Shown here: in pieces, positions 33,065-41,057 of the stretch
How the letters are laid out: the number at the start of each line of letters is the position of its first letter
Numbering within the stretch: the first letter of the stretch is position 1
NCBI RefSeq assembly: GCF_024519455.1
Contig: NZ_JALJRY010000009.1
Span: 217,168 to 281,167 of the forward strand
DNA length: 64,000 nt
Origin: Streptomyces sp. STR69
Lineage (GTDB): Bacteria; Actinomycetota; Actinomycetes; Streptomycetales; Streptomycetaceae
Reading direction: 5' to 3'
The notes under the pieces: generated by a model
Seen by the model: the letters and a program-made list of their open reading frames with translations, nothing else
The model's database searches: none
What the model was told of the DNA's origin: nothing
Made by a program: the position numbers and the translations under genes

Positions 33065-34756
33065 ATGACGCCGAACGCCTCCGCCGCCTCCGCTCCCAGC
33101 CGGAGAAGCTTCCTCGCCTCCACGGCGGTCGTCGCCGCAGCGGTGGCGGGAGGAGTACCGCTGCTCTCCGCCTGCGGCGCCTCGGACAGCGGCTCGGGCG
33201 GGGGGAGTTCGGAGGGCAAGGGCGTCAAGAAGGTGTTGCCGGGCTTCGTCGCGAACAACGTGGTGACCCCGGACATCCCGGCGAAGAACGGCTCCGCGCT
33301 CGGCTTCACCAGCAAGCTCGACCTCGCGACCCTGAAGACCTCGGTGCCCAAGAAGCTCGGCAAGGGCGGCAAGGTCTCCATCATGTCGCCGTTCTGGGGC
33401 TCCCCGCCGAAGAGCGACAACGACTACTACAAGGCGATGAACGCCCTGATCGGCGTCGACGTGGCCTGGCAGAACCAGGACGGCAACACCTACGACCAGA
33501 AGCTCGGCGCGGTCCTCGCCTCCAGCGACCTCCCCGATGTCGTGGTCATCCCGGGCTGGAACATGGGCGGCAAGATACCCAGCGCCATCATCAACAAGTT
33601 CGCCGACCTCGGCCCCTACCTCTCCGGGGACGCGATCAAGGAGTACCCGAACCTCGCGGCGATCCCGACGGACGCCTGGCAACGCTCCGTATTCGGCGGC
33701 AAGTTGCGCGGCCTGCCGCAGCCGTCCCCGTACGTCACCGGCATCGTGCCCCTGTACCGCAAGGACATCTTCGACAAAGAGGGGTACCAAGTCCCCACCT
33801 CGGCCGACGAGTTCATGGCCCTGGCCAAGGAGATCACCAACGCCAAGGCCAAACGGTGGGCGTGCCTCGACATGAAGTGGACCGCCTTCCAGGCTTTCGG
33901 TGTGCTCTCGGGCAGCGAGAAGCCGCTCGGCTGGAACCTTGTCGACGGCAAGCTGATCAACCGCATCGAGACCCCCGAATACCTCGAAGCACTGGAGTGG
34001 ACCCGCAAGCTCTTCGCCGCCGGATACGTCCACCCCGACGCCAGGCTGGGCAAGAGCGCGGCCACCGACCCGGGCCCCAAGTTCGCGGCAGGCGAGTTCC
34101 TCATCTACGCCAACAACATCTCGCAGTGGTGGAGCCGCACCGCCGAACAGGCCACCCAGAACCCGGCCTACAAGATCTGGGGCATGGACATCTTCGGCCA
34201 CGACGGCGGCAACCCGAACCTCTGGGCCGAACAGCCCGCCGGCATCTTCGCCTTCATCAGCAAGAAGGCCTCCGAGTCCGTGATCCGCGACGCGCTGGCC
34301 GTCGCCAACGTCACCGCCGCGCCGTACGGCACCAAGGAGTACATGCTCACCAACTACGGCGTCGAGGGCACCCATTACACCGTCAAGGACGGTGTGCCCA
34401 CCAAGACCACCCAGGGCAACAACGAGGTCATCAACGCCTACGTCATGGTCGCCAGCCCCGCCGCCACCATCGCCCACCCCGACTTCCCCGAGGTCGCCAA
34501 GGCGCAGGTCGAATGGCAGCAGCGGATGGGCGCGTTCACCAAGAAGTCCAGCTTCTACGGGCAGATGATCACCGAACCCTCCCGCTACACCAACCTCGGC
34601 AACGACTTCGAGCAGTTGGAGGACGACATCACCCGAGGCCGCAAGAAGATCAGCGACATGCAGCAGGCCGTGTCGGACTGGAAGAGCAAGGGCGGCGACC
34701 AACTCCGCGCCTGGTACCAGAAGTTGCTCGACGACAACGGCACCGCGACGAGCTGA
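33065..34756 (+). CDS. ABC transporter substrate-binding lipoprotein for oligosaccharides (LplA-like)
   Basis: 563 residues, long for a sugar-binding protein, as is usual in the LplA/YtcQ subgroup that binds large oligosaccharides. A twin-arginine signal (R13-R14) and lipobox LSAC (Cys37) place it as an outside lipoprotein. Tryptophans in the mature part (for example QWWSRT, WGMDIFG) suit stacking on sugar rings. It heads an operon with two permeases and four glycosidases and probably captures xyloglucan oligosaccharides released by the GH74 and GH12 enzymes. A LacI operator lies upstream. Confidence 0.87.
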   Translation: MTPNASAASAPSRRSFLASTAVVAAAVAGGVPLLSACGASDSGSGGGSSEGKGVKKVLPGFVANNVVTPDIPAKNGSALGFTSKLDLATLKTSVPKKLGKGGKVSIMSPFWGSPPKSDNDYYKAMNALIGVDVAWQNQDGNTYDQKLGAVLASSDLPDVVVIPGWNMGGKIPSAIINKFADLGPYLSGDAIKEYPNLAAIPTDAWQRSVFGGKLRGLPQPSPYVTGIVPLYRKDIFDKEGYQVPTSADEFMALAKEITNAKAKRWACLDMKWTAFQAFGVLSGSEKPLGWNLVDGKLINRIETPEYLEALEWTRKLFAAGYVHPDARLGKSAATDPGPKFAAGEFLIYANNISQWWSRTAEQATQNPAYKIWGMDIFGHDGGNPNLWAEQPAGIFAFISKKASESVIRDALAVANVTAAPYGTKEYMLTNYGVEGTHYTVKDGVPTKTTQGNNEVINAYVMVASPAATIAHPDFPEVAKAQVEWQQRMGAFTKKSSFYGQMITEPSRYTNLGNDFEQLEDDITRGRKKISDMQQAVSDWKSKGGDQLRAWYQKLLDDNGTATS

Positions 34757-34783
34757 CCGGGTACCGAGGCAAGGAGAACGGCC

Positions 34784-35818
34784 GTGTCCCACAGCACGGT
34801 GCCTCGGAGCAGGACCGAGGCCGACACGACGGGAAAGACCCCGGTGGCGTCCGGCGGCGCCACCGGCACCCGGCACAACCGCCCCAAGGGAAAGCTCAGT
34901 TGGCGCCTCAGGTTCAGACGCGACCGCGTCCTGCTCCTGATGACCCTGCCGGCCGTCCTGCTCATCCTGGTCTTCAACTACCTGCCGATCCTCGGCAACA
35001 TCGTCGCCTTCGAGGACTACGACCCCTACGTCAGCGACAACGGCATCGTCTCGATGCTGCACAGCTCCTGGGTCGGCCTGGAGAACTTCCAGCAGATCTT
35101 CGCGGACTCGGCGTTCTGGAGCGCCGTACAGAACACACTCGTCCTGTTCTTCCTCCAACTGATCCTGTTCTTCCCGATCCCGATCCTGCTCGCCCTGCTC
35201 ATCAACAGCGTGGTCAGGCCCCGGGTCCGGGCGCTCTCCCAGGCGATCCTCTATCTCCCGCACTTCTTCTCCTGGGTGCTGGTCATCGCCGTCTTCCAGC
35301 AACTGCTGGGCGGGGCAGGGCTGTTCTCGCAACTCCTGCGGCAACACGGCTTCGACGGCCTCGACGTCATGACCGACCCCAACACCTTCAAGTTCCTGAT
35401 CACCGCGCAGAGCGTGTGGAAGGACGCGGGCTGGGGGATCATCGTCTTCCTCGCCGCACTGTCCTCCGTCAGCCCCGACCTCTACGAGGCCGCCGCGATG
35501 GATGGCGCCGGCCGCTGGCGCCGCATGTGGCACGTCACGTTGCCCGCGCTGCGCCCGGTGATCGCGCTGCTGCTGGTGCTGCGCGTGGGCGATGCGCTGA
35601 CCGTCGGCTTCGAACAGATCCTGCTCCAGCGCGACGCCGTGGGGCCGGGAGCGGCGGAGGTCCTCGACACCTTCGTCTGGTGGAACGGTGTCCGCAACCA
35701 GGACTTCGGCTACGCCGCCGCGGCCGGACTCGTCAAGGGCGTGATCAGCCTCGGCCTGGTCCTCGCCGCGAACAAAGTGGCCCACCTCATGGGCGAGCAG
35801 GGGGTGTACAAGAAATGA
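34784..35818 (+). CDS. sugar ABC transporter permease (LplB-like)
   Basis: 344 residues; six helices after a 45-residue polar N-terminus. The EAA motif that contacts the ATPase is EAAAMDGAGRWRRMWHVTLPAL (about 237-258), and VGFEQILLQRD is characteristic of LplB-type permeases. GTG 34784 follows AAGGAGAAC. It overlaps the next permease by 4 bases (ATGA). Confidence 0.9.
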   Translation: MSHSTVPRSRTEADTTGKTPVASGGATGTRHNRPKGKLSWRLRFRRDRVLLLMTLPAVLLILVFNYLPILGNIVAFEDYDPYVSDNGIVSMLHSSWVGLENFQQIFADSAFWSAVQNTLVLFFLQLILFFPIPILLALLINSVVRPRVRALSQAILYLPHFFSWVLVIAVFQQLLGGAGLFSQLLRQHGFDGLDVMTDPNTFKFLITAQSVWKDAGWGIIVFLAALSSVSPDLYEAAAMDGAGRWRRMWHVTLPALRPVIALLLVLRVGDALTVGFEQILLQRDAVGPGAAEVLDTFVWWNGVRNQDFGYAAAAGLVKGVISLGLVLAANKVAHLMGEQGVYKK

Positions 35819-36768
35819 CCGCCGTCATCGAAAAATCCGTCAAGCCCGCCAAGTCCGTACGACAGCCCGGCCGTTGGGCCGCGCCGCCCCGGCCGACCTG
35901 GGAGGAGGAACCCGGCAAGGCCGGCCTCGCGGGCAAGGGTCTCGTCCTCACCCTCGCCTGCCTCGCCATCCTCTTCCCCCTCTGGATCGTCCTCGTCACC
36001 AGCCTCTCCTCACGCAAGACCATCGATCAGGCGGGCGGCCTTGTCATGGTGCCCAAGGGCATCACCTTCGTCGCCTACAAGGAACTCCTCAGCGGCGGCC
36101 AGGTCACCCGCGCGGCGGTCATCAGCGTCCTCATCACCGTCGTCGGCACGGCGTTCTCCATGACGGTGTCCGTCCTGTGTGCCTACGGCCTCTCGCGTAT
36201 CGGGTCGCTCGGGCATCGGTGGATTCTGATGATGATGCTGGCGACGATGTTCTTCAGCGCCGGGCTCATTCCGACGTACTTGCTGGTGCAGTCGCTCGGC
36301 CTGACCGACAGCTATCTCGCGTTGATCCTGCCCAGTGCGCTCAGTGTCTTCAACATCCTTGTGCTGCGCGGGTTCTTCATGGGCATCTCGCAGGAACTCG
36401 TCGACAGCGCGCGGATCGACGGGGCCGGTGACTTCCGCATTCTGTGGCAGATCGTGATGCCGCTGTCCCGTGCGGTGCTTGCCGTCATCACGCTGTTCTA
36501 CGCCGTGGGGTATTGGAGCGCCTGGTTCAACGCGTCCCTGTATCTGAACGACCAGGACATGATGCCGTTGCAGAATGTCATGATCCAGTTGGTGCAGAAG
36601 CAGGAGGCTCCGGTGGGGCTCGGTCAGGCGATCAAGACGGGGGAGTTGTCGGGGCTGGCCGTGCAGATGGCGGTCATGGTGATGGCGTTGTTGCCGGTGG
36701 CTGTGCTTTCGCCGTTTGTGCAGCGGCATTTCAAGAAGGGGATGCTGACGGGCGCGGTGAAGGGCTGA
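35815..36768 (+). CDS. sugar ABC transporter permease (LplC/YtcP-like)
   Basis: 317 residues, six helices. The EAA loop is DSARIDGAGDFRILWQIVMPLS (about 196-217); the AVGYWSAWFNASLYL segment is typical of the LplC family. It completes the importer channel. No ATP-binding gene is present in this locus, so a shared ATPase such as MsiK, used by Streptomyces CUT1 importers, would have to power it. Confidence 0.9.
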   Translation: MTAVIEKSVKPAKSVRQPGRWAAPPRPTWEEEPGKAGLAGKGLVLTLACLAILFPLWIVLVTSLSSRKTIDQAGGLVMVPKGITFVAYKELLSGGQVTRAAVISVLITVVGTAFSMTVSVLCAYGLSRIGSLGHRWILMMMLATMFFSAGLIPTYLLVQSLGLTDSYLALILPSALSVFNILVLRGFFMGISQELVDSARIDGAGDFRILWQIVMPLSRAVLAVITLFYAVGYWSAWFNASLYLNDQDMMPLQNVMIQLVQKQEAPVGLGQAIKTGELSGLAVQMAVMVMALLPVAVLSPFVQRHFKKGMLTGAVKG

Positions 36769-36820
36769 CCGGCGCCTATTGAAGAGGGCGCTTCGGTTGT
36801 TCGGCGGCTGCGGGTCGTTT

Positions 36821-36853
36821 GTGGCTGGTCGCGCAGTTCCCCGCGCCCCTTTA
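36821..36853. repeat. dispersed Streptomyces intergenic repeat, copy 1
   Basis: GTGGCTGGTCGCGCAGTTCC followed by CCGCGCCCCTTTA matches, in reverse orientation, the copy at 56455. It fills much of the 126-base gap between the permease and the GH74 gene. Elements of this type are scattered through Streptomyces genomes; function is not known. Confidence 0.7.
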
Positions 36854-36894
36854 GGTATGTCTCCTTACCCCATCTCATACAGCGAGGTATGCGC

Positions 36895-39087
36895 ATGCTT
36901 ACGTCCCGACTGAGCCGCCGGGCCGTTCTTGCCGGGACCGCGGTTGCCGCCGCGCTCACCACCGTGCCGCTCCTCACGACGAGGGCGCACGCAGCGGAAG
37001 CCCCTGCCTACCGCTGGCGCAATGCCGTAATCGGCGGCACCGGTTTCGTCACCGGCGTCCTCTTCCACCCCTCCGTCCGCGGTCTCGCCTACGCCCGTAC
37101 CGACATCGGCGGCGCCTACCGTTGGGACGCCCGGACCGACTGCTGGACCCCGCTCACCGATCAACTCGGCTGGGACGACTGGAACTTGCTCGGCGTGGAG
37201 GCCCTCGCCGTCGACCCGATCCACCCGGACCGGCTGTATCTCGCCGTCGGCACCTACGCCCAGTCCTGGGCGAGCAACGGAGCCATCCTGCGTTCCGAGG
37301 ACCGTGGCGCCACCTGGACCCGCACCGATCTCACCGTGAAGCTCGGCGGCAACGAAGACGGACGTGGCACCGGAGAGCGGCTGCTCGTCGATCCGCGTGA
37401 CAGTGACACCCTGTGGCTCGGGACCCGGCACGACGGGCTGCTCAAGTCGACCGACCGGGGCGCCACTTGGGCAGCCGTCAGCGGCTTCCCGGCGACCGCC
37501 AGTCAGAGTGGCCAGGGCGTCACCTTCCTCGTCGCCGTCGGCCGTGCCGTCTACGCCGGGTGGGGTGACGGCGACGGGACCGCCACCGCCGTCAACCTCT
37601 ACCGCACCGCCGACGGCAGCAGTTGGACGGCCGTCCCCGGGCAGCCCACCGGAACCTCCGCCAAGGTCCCGATCCGGGCCGCGTACGACGCCCGCGCCCA
37701 TGAGCTGTACGTGACGTACGCCGACGCCCCCGGCCCCAACGGGCAGTCCGCCGGCAGCGTGCACAGGCTCGCCACGTCCACCGGCCGGTGGACGGACGTC
37801 ACCCCCGTCCAGCCCGGCGGCAGCGACACCTTCGGCTATGGCGGGGTCGCCGTAGACGCCCGTCGCGCGGGCACCGTCGTCGTCTCGACCAACAACCGCT
37901 GGGCGGCCGTCGACACCCTGTACCGGACCACCGACGGTGGCCTCACCTGGACGTCTCTCAAGGACTCCGCTGTCTTCGACGTGTCCGAGACTCCTTTCCT
38001 CAAGTGGGGTGCGGACCAGCCGAAGTTCGGCTGGTGGATCCAGGCCGTCGCTGTCGACCCGTACGACTCGAAGCACGTCGTCTACGGCACCGGCGCCACC
38101 CTCTACGGCACCCGTGACCTCACGCACTGGGCACCGCAAATTCGCGGACTGGAGGAGACGTCCGTGATCCAGCTGATCTCGCCCCCGGTCGGGGAGGCGC
38201 ACCTGATCAGCGCCTCGCGGGACATCGGTGTGATGTACCACGAGCGGCTCACGGCGTCTCCGTCGCGCGGCATGGCGACGAACCCCGTGTTCGGGTCGGC
38301 GACGGGGGTCGCGCAGGCCGCGGGCAGGCCGGCGTATGTCGTCCGCACGGGCTGGGGCGACAACGGCAACGGTGCCTACTCGGGCGACGGCGGCCGGACC
38401 TGGGCGCCCTTCGCTGCCCAGCCCTCCCTCGCCCATGACGCACCGGGGCCGATCGCCACCAGCGCCGACGGCGGTACGCTGCTGTGGTCCTTCGTGCACT
38501 GGGACGGCACGAAGTACGCGGCTCACCGCTCGGCGGACAACGGCGCGACCTGGTCCGAGGTCTCCTCCTTCCCGAAGGGCGCCACGCCGGTCGCCGACCC
38601 GGCCGACCCGACGCTCTTCTACGCATACGACACCGACACAGGAACGCTATACGCCAGCACTGACAGTGGCCTTTCGTTCACTGCGCGTGCGGGCGGGCTG
38701 CCCGCCGGGGACAGTCAGTTCCAGTTGGTCGCGGCCCCCGGCAGGTCCGGTGACCTGTGGCTGAGCGTCAAGTGGAACGGGCTCTACCGGTCCGTCGACG
38801 GCGGTGCGAGCTTCAGCAAGGTCGCCAGCTGCTGGGCCTCCTACACCCTCGGCTTCGGCAGACCCGCCCCCGGCGCCGGCTACCCGGCGATCTATCAGGT
38901 CGGTTCGACCGAGGCCATCACCGCCGTCTACCGCTCCGACGACGAGGCCAAGACCTGGGTGCGGATCAACGACGACCGGCACCAGTGGGGTTGGACCGGG
39001 CAGTGCGTCACCGGTGACCCGCGCGTGTACGGCCGTGTCTACCTCGCCACCAACGGACGCGGCATCCAGTACGGGGAGCAGATCTGA
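36895..39087 (+). CDS. secreted GH74 xyloglucanase
   Basis: 730 residues. A signal peptide with SRR and a cut near AHA-AEAP precedes two seven-bladed beta-propeller domains made of repeated SxDxGxTW-like motifs (SEDRGATW, STDRGATW, TTDGGLTW, SADNGATW). The two catalytic aspartates are D70 in ARTDIGGAYRW and D443 in SASRDIGVMY. GH74 enzymes cut the glucan backbone of xyloglucan. No carbohydrate-binding module is attached. ATG 36895 is chosen over 36889 because GAGGT lies 6 bases before it. Its stop overlaps the GH42 start. It is the clearest substrate marker of this locus. Confidence 0.92.
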   Translation: MLTSRLSRRAVLAGTAVAAALTTVPLLTTRAHAAEAPAYRWRNAVIGGTGFVTGVLFHPSVRGLAYARTDIGGAYRWDARTDCWTPLTDQLGWDDWNLLGVEALAVDPIHPDRLYLAVGTYAQSWASNGAILRSEDRGATWTRTDLTVKLGGNEDGRGTGERLLVDPRDSDTLWLGTRHDGLLKSTDRGATWAAVSGFPATASQSGQGVTFLVAVGRAVYAGWGDGDGTATAVNLYRTADGSSWTAVPGQPTGTSAKVPIRAAYDARAHELYVTYADAPGPNGQSAGSVHRLATSTGRWTDVTPVQPGGSDTFGYGGVAVDARRAGTVVVSTNNRWAAVDTLYRTTDGGLTWTSLKDSAVFDVSETPFLKWGADQPKFGWWIQAVAVDPYDSKHVVYGTGATLYGTRDLTHWAPQIRGLEETSVIQLISPPVGEAHLISASRDIGVMYHERLTASPSRGMATNPVFGSATGVAQAAGRPAYVVRTGWGDNGNGAYSGDGGRTWAPFAAQPSLAHDAPGPIATSADGGTLLWSFVHWDGTKYAAHRSADNGATWSEVSSFPKGATPVADPADPTLFYAYDTDTGTLYASTDSGLSFTARAGGLPAGDSQFQLVAAPGRSGDLWLSVKWNGLYRSVDGGASFSKVASCWASYTLGFGRPAPGAGYPAIYQVGSTEAITAVYRSDDEAKTWVRINDDRHQWGWTGQCVTGDPRVYGRVYLATNGRGIQYGEQI

Positions 39088-41057
39088 TGCCCGGGCTCGG
39101 TGACGCCACCCGTGGCCGCGTCCTCTTCGGCGGCGACTACAACCCCGAACAGTGGCCCGAGGAGACCTGGCACGAGGACGTCCGGCTGATGAAGGACGCC
39201 GGCGTCAACTCCGTCACCCTCGGCGTCTTCTCCTGGGCCAAGCTCGAACCCGACCCGGGGGCAAGGGAGTTCGGCTGGCTCGACCGGCTGATGGATCTGA
39301 TGCACGACAGCGGCATCGGGGTCGTACTCGCCACCCCCACCTCCTCGCCGCCGCCGTGGCTGGGCCGGCTCCACCCGGAGACCCTGCCCCGGGACGCCGA
39401 CGGTCGTATCGAGTGGTGGGGCGGACGCCAGCACTTCTCGCACTCCAGCGCCGTCTACCGACACCACGCCGCCGCCATCACCGAGGCCCTGGCCGCCCGT
39501 TACGCCGACCACCCCGCCCTCACGATGTGGCACATCAACAACGAGTACTGCACCTTCGACTACGGCGACGAGGCCGCCGTCGCCTTCCGTCGCTGGCTGC
39601 GCGCGCGGTACGGCACGCTCGACGGCCTCAACTCCGCCTGGGGCACGGCATTCTGGAGCCAGGGCTACGACACCTGGGACGGCGTCCTGCCCCCGCGCCA
39701 CGCCCACTACCTCAACAACCCCACCCACGTGCTCGACTTCCGGCGCTTCACCTCCGACATGCTCCTGGAGTGCTACACCGCCGAGCGCGACATCGTCCGC
39801 CGGCACACCCCGCACATTCCGGTCACCACCAACTTCATGCCGCTGTGGGTCGGCCAGGACGCCTGGCGCTGGTCCGAGGAGGAGGACGTCGTCTCGGTCG
39901 ACCTCTATCCTGATCCGCGCGATCCGCTCGGCGCCCAAAGCGCCGCCCTGGTGCAGGACTTGACCCGTTCGCAGGCGCGCGGGCCCTGGATGCTCATGGA
40001 GCAGGCGGCCGGACCGGTCAACTGGCGCGGGGTGAACCACCCGAAGCCGCGCGGCCTCAACCGCCTCTGGTCCCTCCAGGCCGTGGCCCGAGGTGCCGAT
40101 GCCGTCTGCTACTTCCAGTGGCGCCAGTCCCGGCAGGGCGCCGAGAAGTTCCACTCCGGGATGCTCAGCCACGCGGGCGAGCGGGGCCGCACCTTCCAGG
40201 AAGTCAAGCAGCTCGGCGCCGAACTCGCAGGCCTAGGCGACGAGGTGACGGGTACTCACATCACCTCGGACATCGCGATCCTGCACGACTGGCACGCCTG
40301 GTGGGCCGGTGCCCAGGACGGCCGTCTCTCCACCGAGGTCGACCACCCCGAGGTCGTCCGTGCCTGGCACCGCGCCCTCTGGGAGTCCCACCTCACCACC
40401 GACTTCGCCCACCCCGAACACGACCTGTCCGCCTACGAGTTGGTCGTCGTCCCGCAGCTCTACCTCCTCACCGACGCCGCGATCGACAACCTCCTCGCGT
40501 ACGTCCGCGGCGGCGGCACCCTCGTCTGCGGCTTCCTCACCGGCATCGCCGACGAGGACGACCGGGTGCGGCCCGGCGGCATGGACGCCCGCCTCCGCGA
40601 GCTGTTCGGCATCCGCACCCTGCACGAGTGGTGGCCGCTGGACCCGGGGGAGACCGTCGAGTGCGAGGGCTTCCGGGGGACGCTCTGGTCGGAGGAGATC
40701 GAGCCCGAGGACGGGGCCGCCGACGAGGCGATCCCCTACAAGGGCGGGGAGTTGGACGGTCTGCCGGCCGTGCTGCGCAAGGGCCGGGCCTGGTACGTCT
40801 CCACGCTCCCGGAGCCGTACGCGTTCCGCGCCCTGCTCGCCCGGGTCGCCGCCGAGGCGGGGGTCCGCCCGGTACTCGAAGGGCTCCCGGCGGGCGTCGA
40901 GGCCGTACGACGCGGCGAGCTGCTGTTCCTGCTCAACCACGGGCGCGAACCGGTGACCGTCGAAGTCCCGGGCGGACACGACGACTTGCTCACCGGCACG
41001 ACCGTCGAGGGCGAACTCACCCTCGGCCGCTACGGCGTGGCGGTGCTACGGCCATGA
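39087..41057 (+). CDS. GH42 beta-galactosidase
   Basis: 656 residues, no signal peptide. It has the GH42 opening FGGDYNPEQWPEETW, acid/base E153 in HINNEY and nucleophile E305 in WMLMEQAAG, then the trimerisation and C-terminal beta domains. It cleaves terminal beta-galactose (some members alpha-L-arabinopyranose). In the operon it would remove the galactose side chains of imported xyloglucan oligosaccharides in the cytoplasm. It overlaps GH74 upstream (TGATG) and GH95 downstream (ATGA). Confidence 0.9.
   Translation: MPGLGDATRGRVLFGGDYNPEQWPEETWHEDVRLMKDAGVNSVTLGVFSWAKLEPDPGAREFGWLDRLMDLMHDSGIGVVLATPTSSPPPWLGRLHPETLPRDADGRIEWWGGRQHFSHSSAVYRHHAAAITEALAARYADHPALTMWHINNEYCTFDYGDEAAVAFRRWLRARYGTLDGLNSAWGTAFWSQGYDTWDGVLPPRHAHYLNNPTHVLDFRRFTSDMLLECYTAERDIVRRHTPHIPVTTNFMPLWVGQDAWRWSEEEDVVSVDLYPDPRDPLGAQSAALVQDLTRSQARGPWMLMEQAAGPVNWRGVNHPKPRGLNRLWSLQAVARGADAVCYFQWRQSRQGAEKFHSGMLSHAGERGRTFQEVKQLGAELAGLGDEVTGTHITSDIAILHDWHAWWAGAQDGRLSTEVDHPEVVRAWHRALWESHLTTDFAHPEHDLSAYELVVVPQLYLLTDAAIDNLLAYVRGGGTLVCGFLTGIADEDDRVRPGGMDARLRELFGIRTLHEWWPLDPGETVECEGFRGTLWSEEIEPEDGAADEAIPYKGGELDGLPAVLRKGRAWYVSTLPEPYAFRALLARVAAEAGVRPVLEGLPAGVEAVRRGELLFLLNHGREPVTVEVPGGHDDLLTGTTVEGELTLGRYGVAVLRP

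Noticed and set aside
36781..36800. GGGCGCTTCGG before GH74 as another LacI operator
   Set aside because: It lacks palindromic symmetry and the GAAGCGCTTC core, so it is not counted as a site.
36895..39087. Possible loss of the catalytic acid in GH74 (a GVAQAA segment where many members have DFAE)
   Set aside because: The catalytic acid is expected in the second-propeller copy of the DIGG motif, which is present here as RDIGVMY (D443), so both catalytic aspartates are there.
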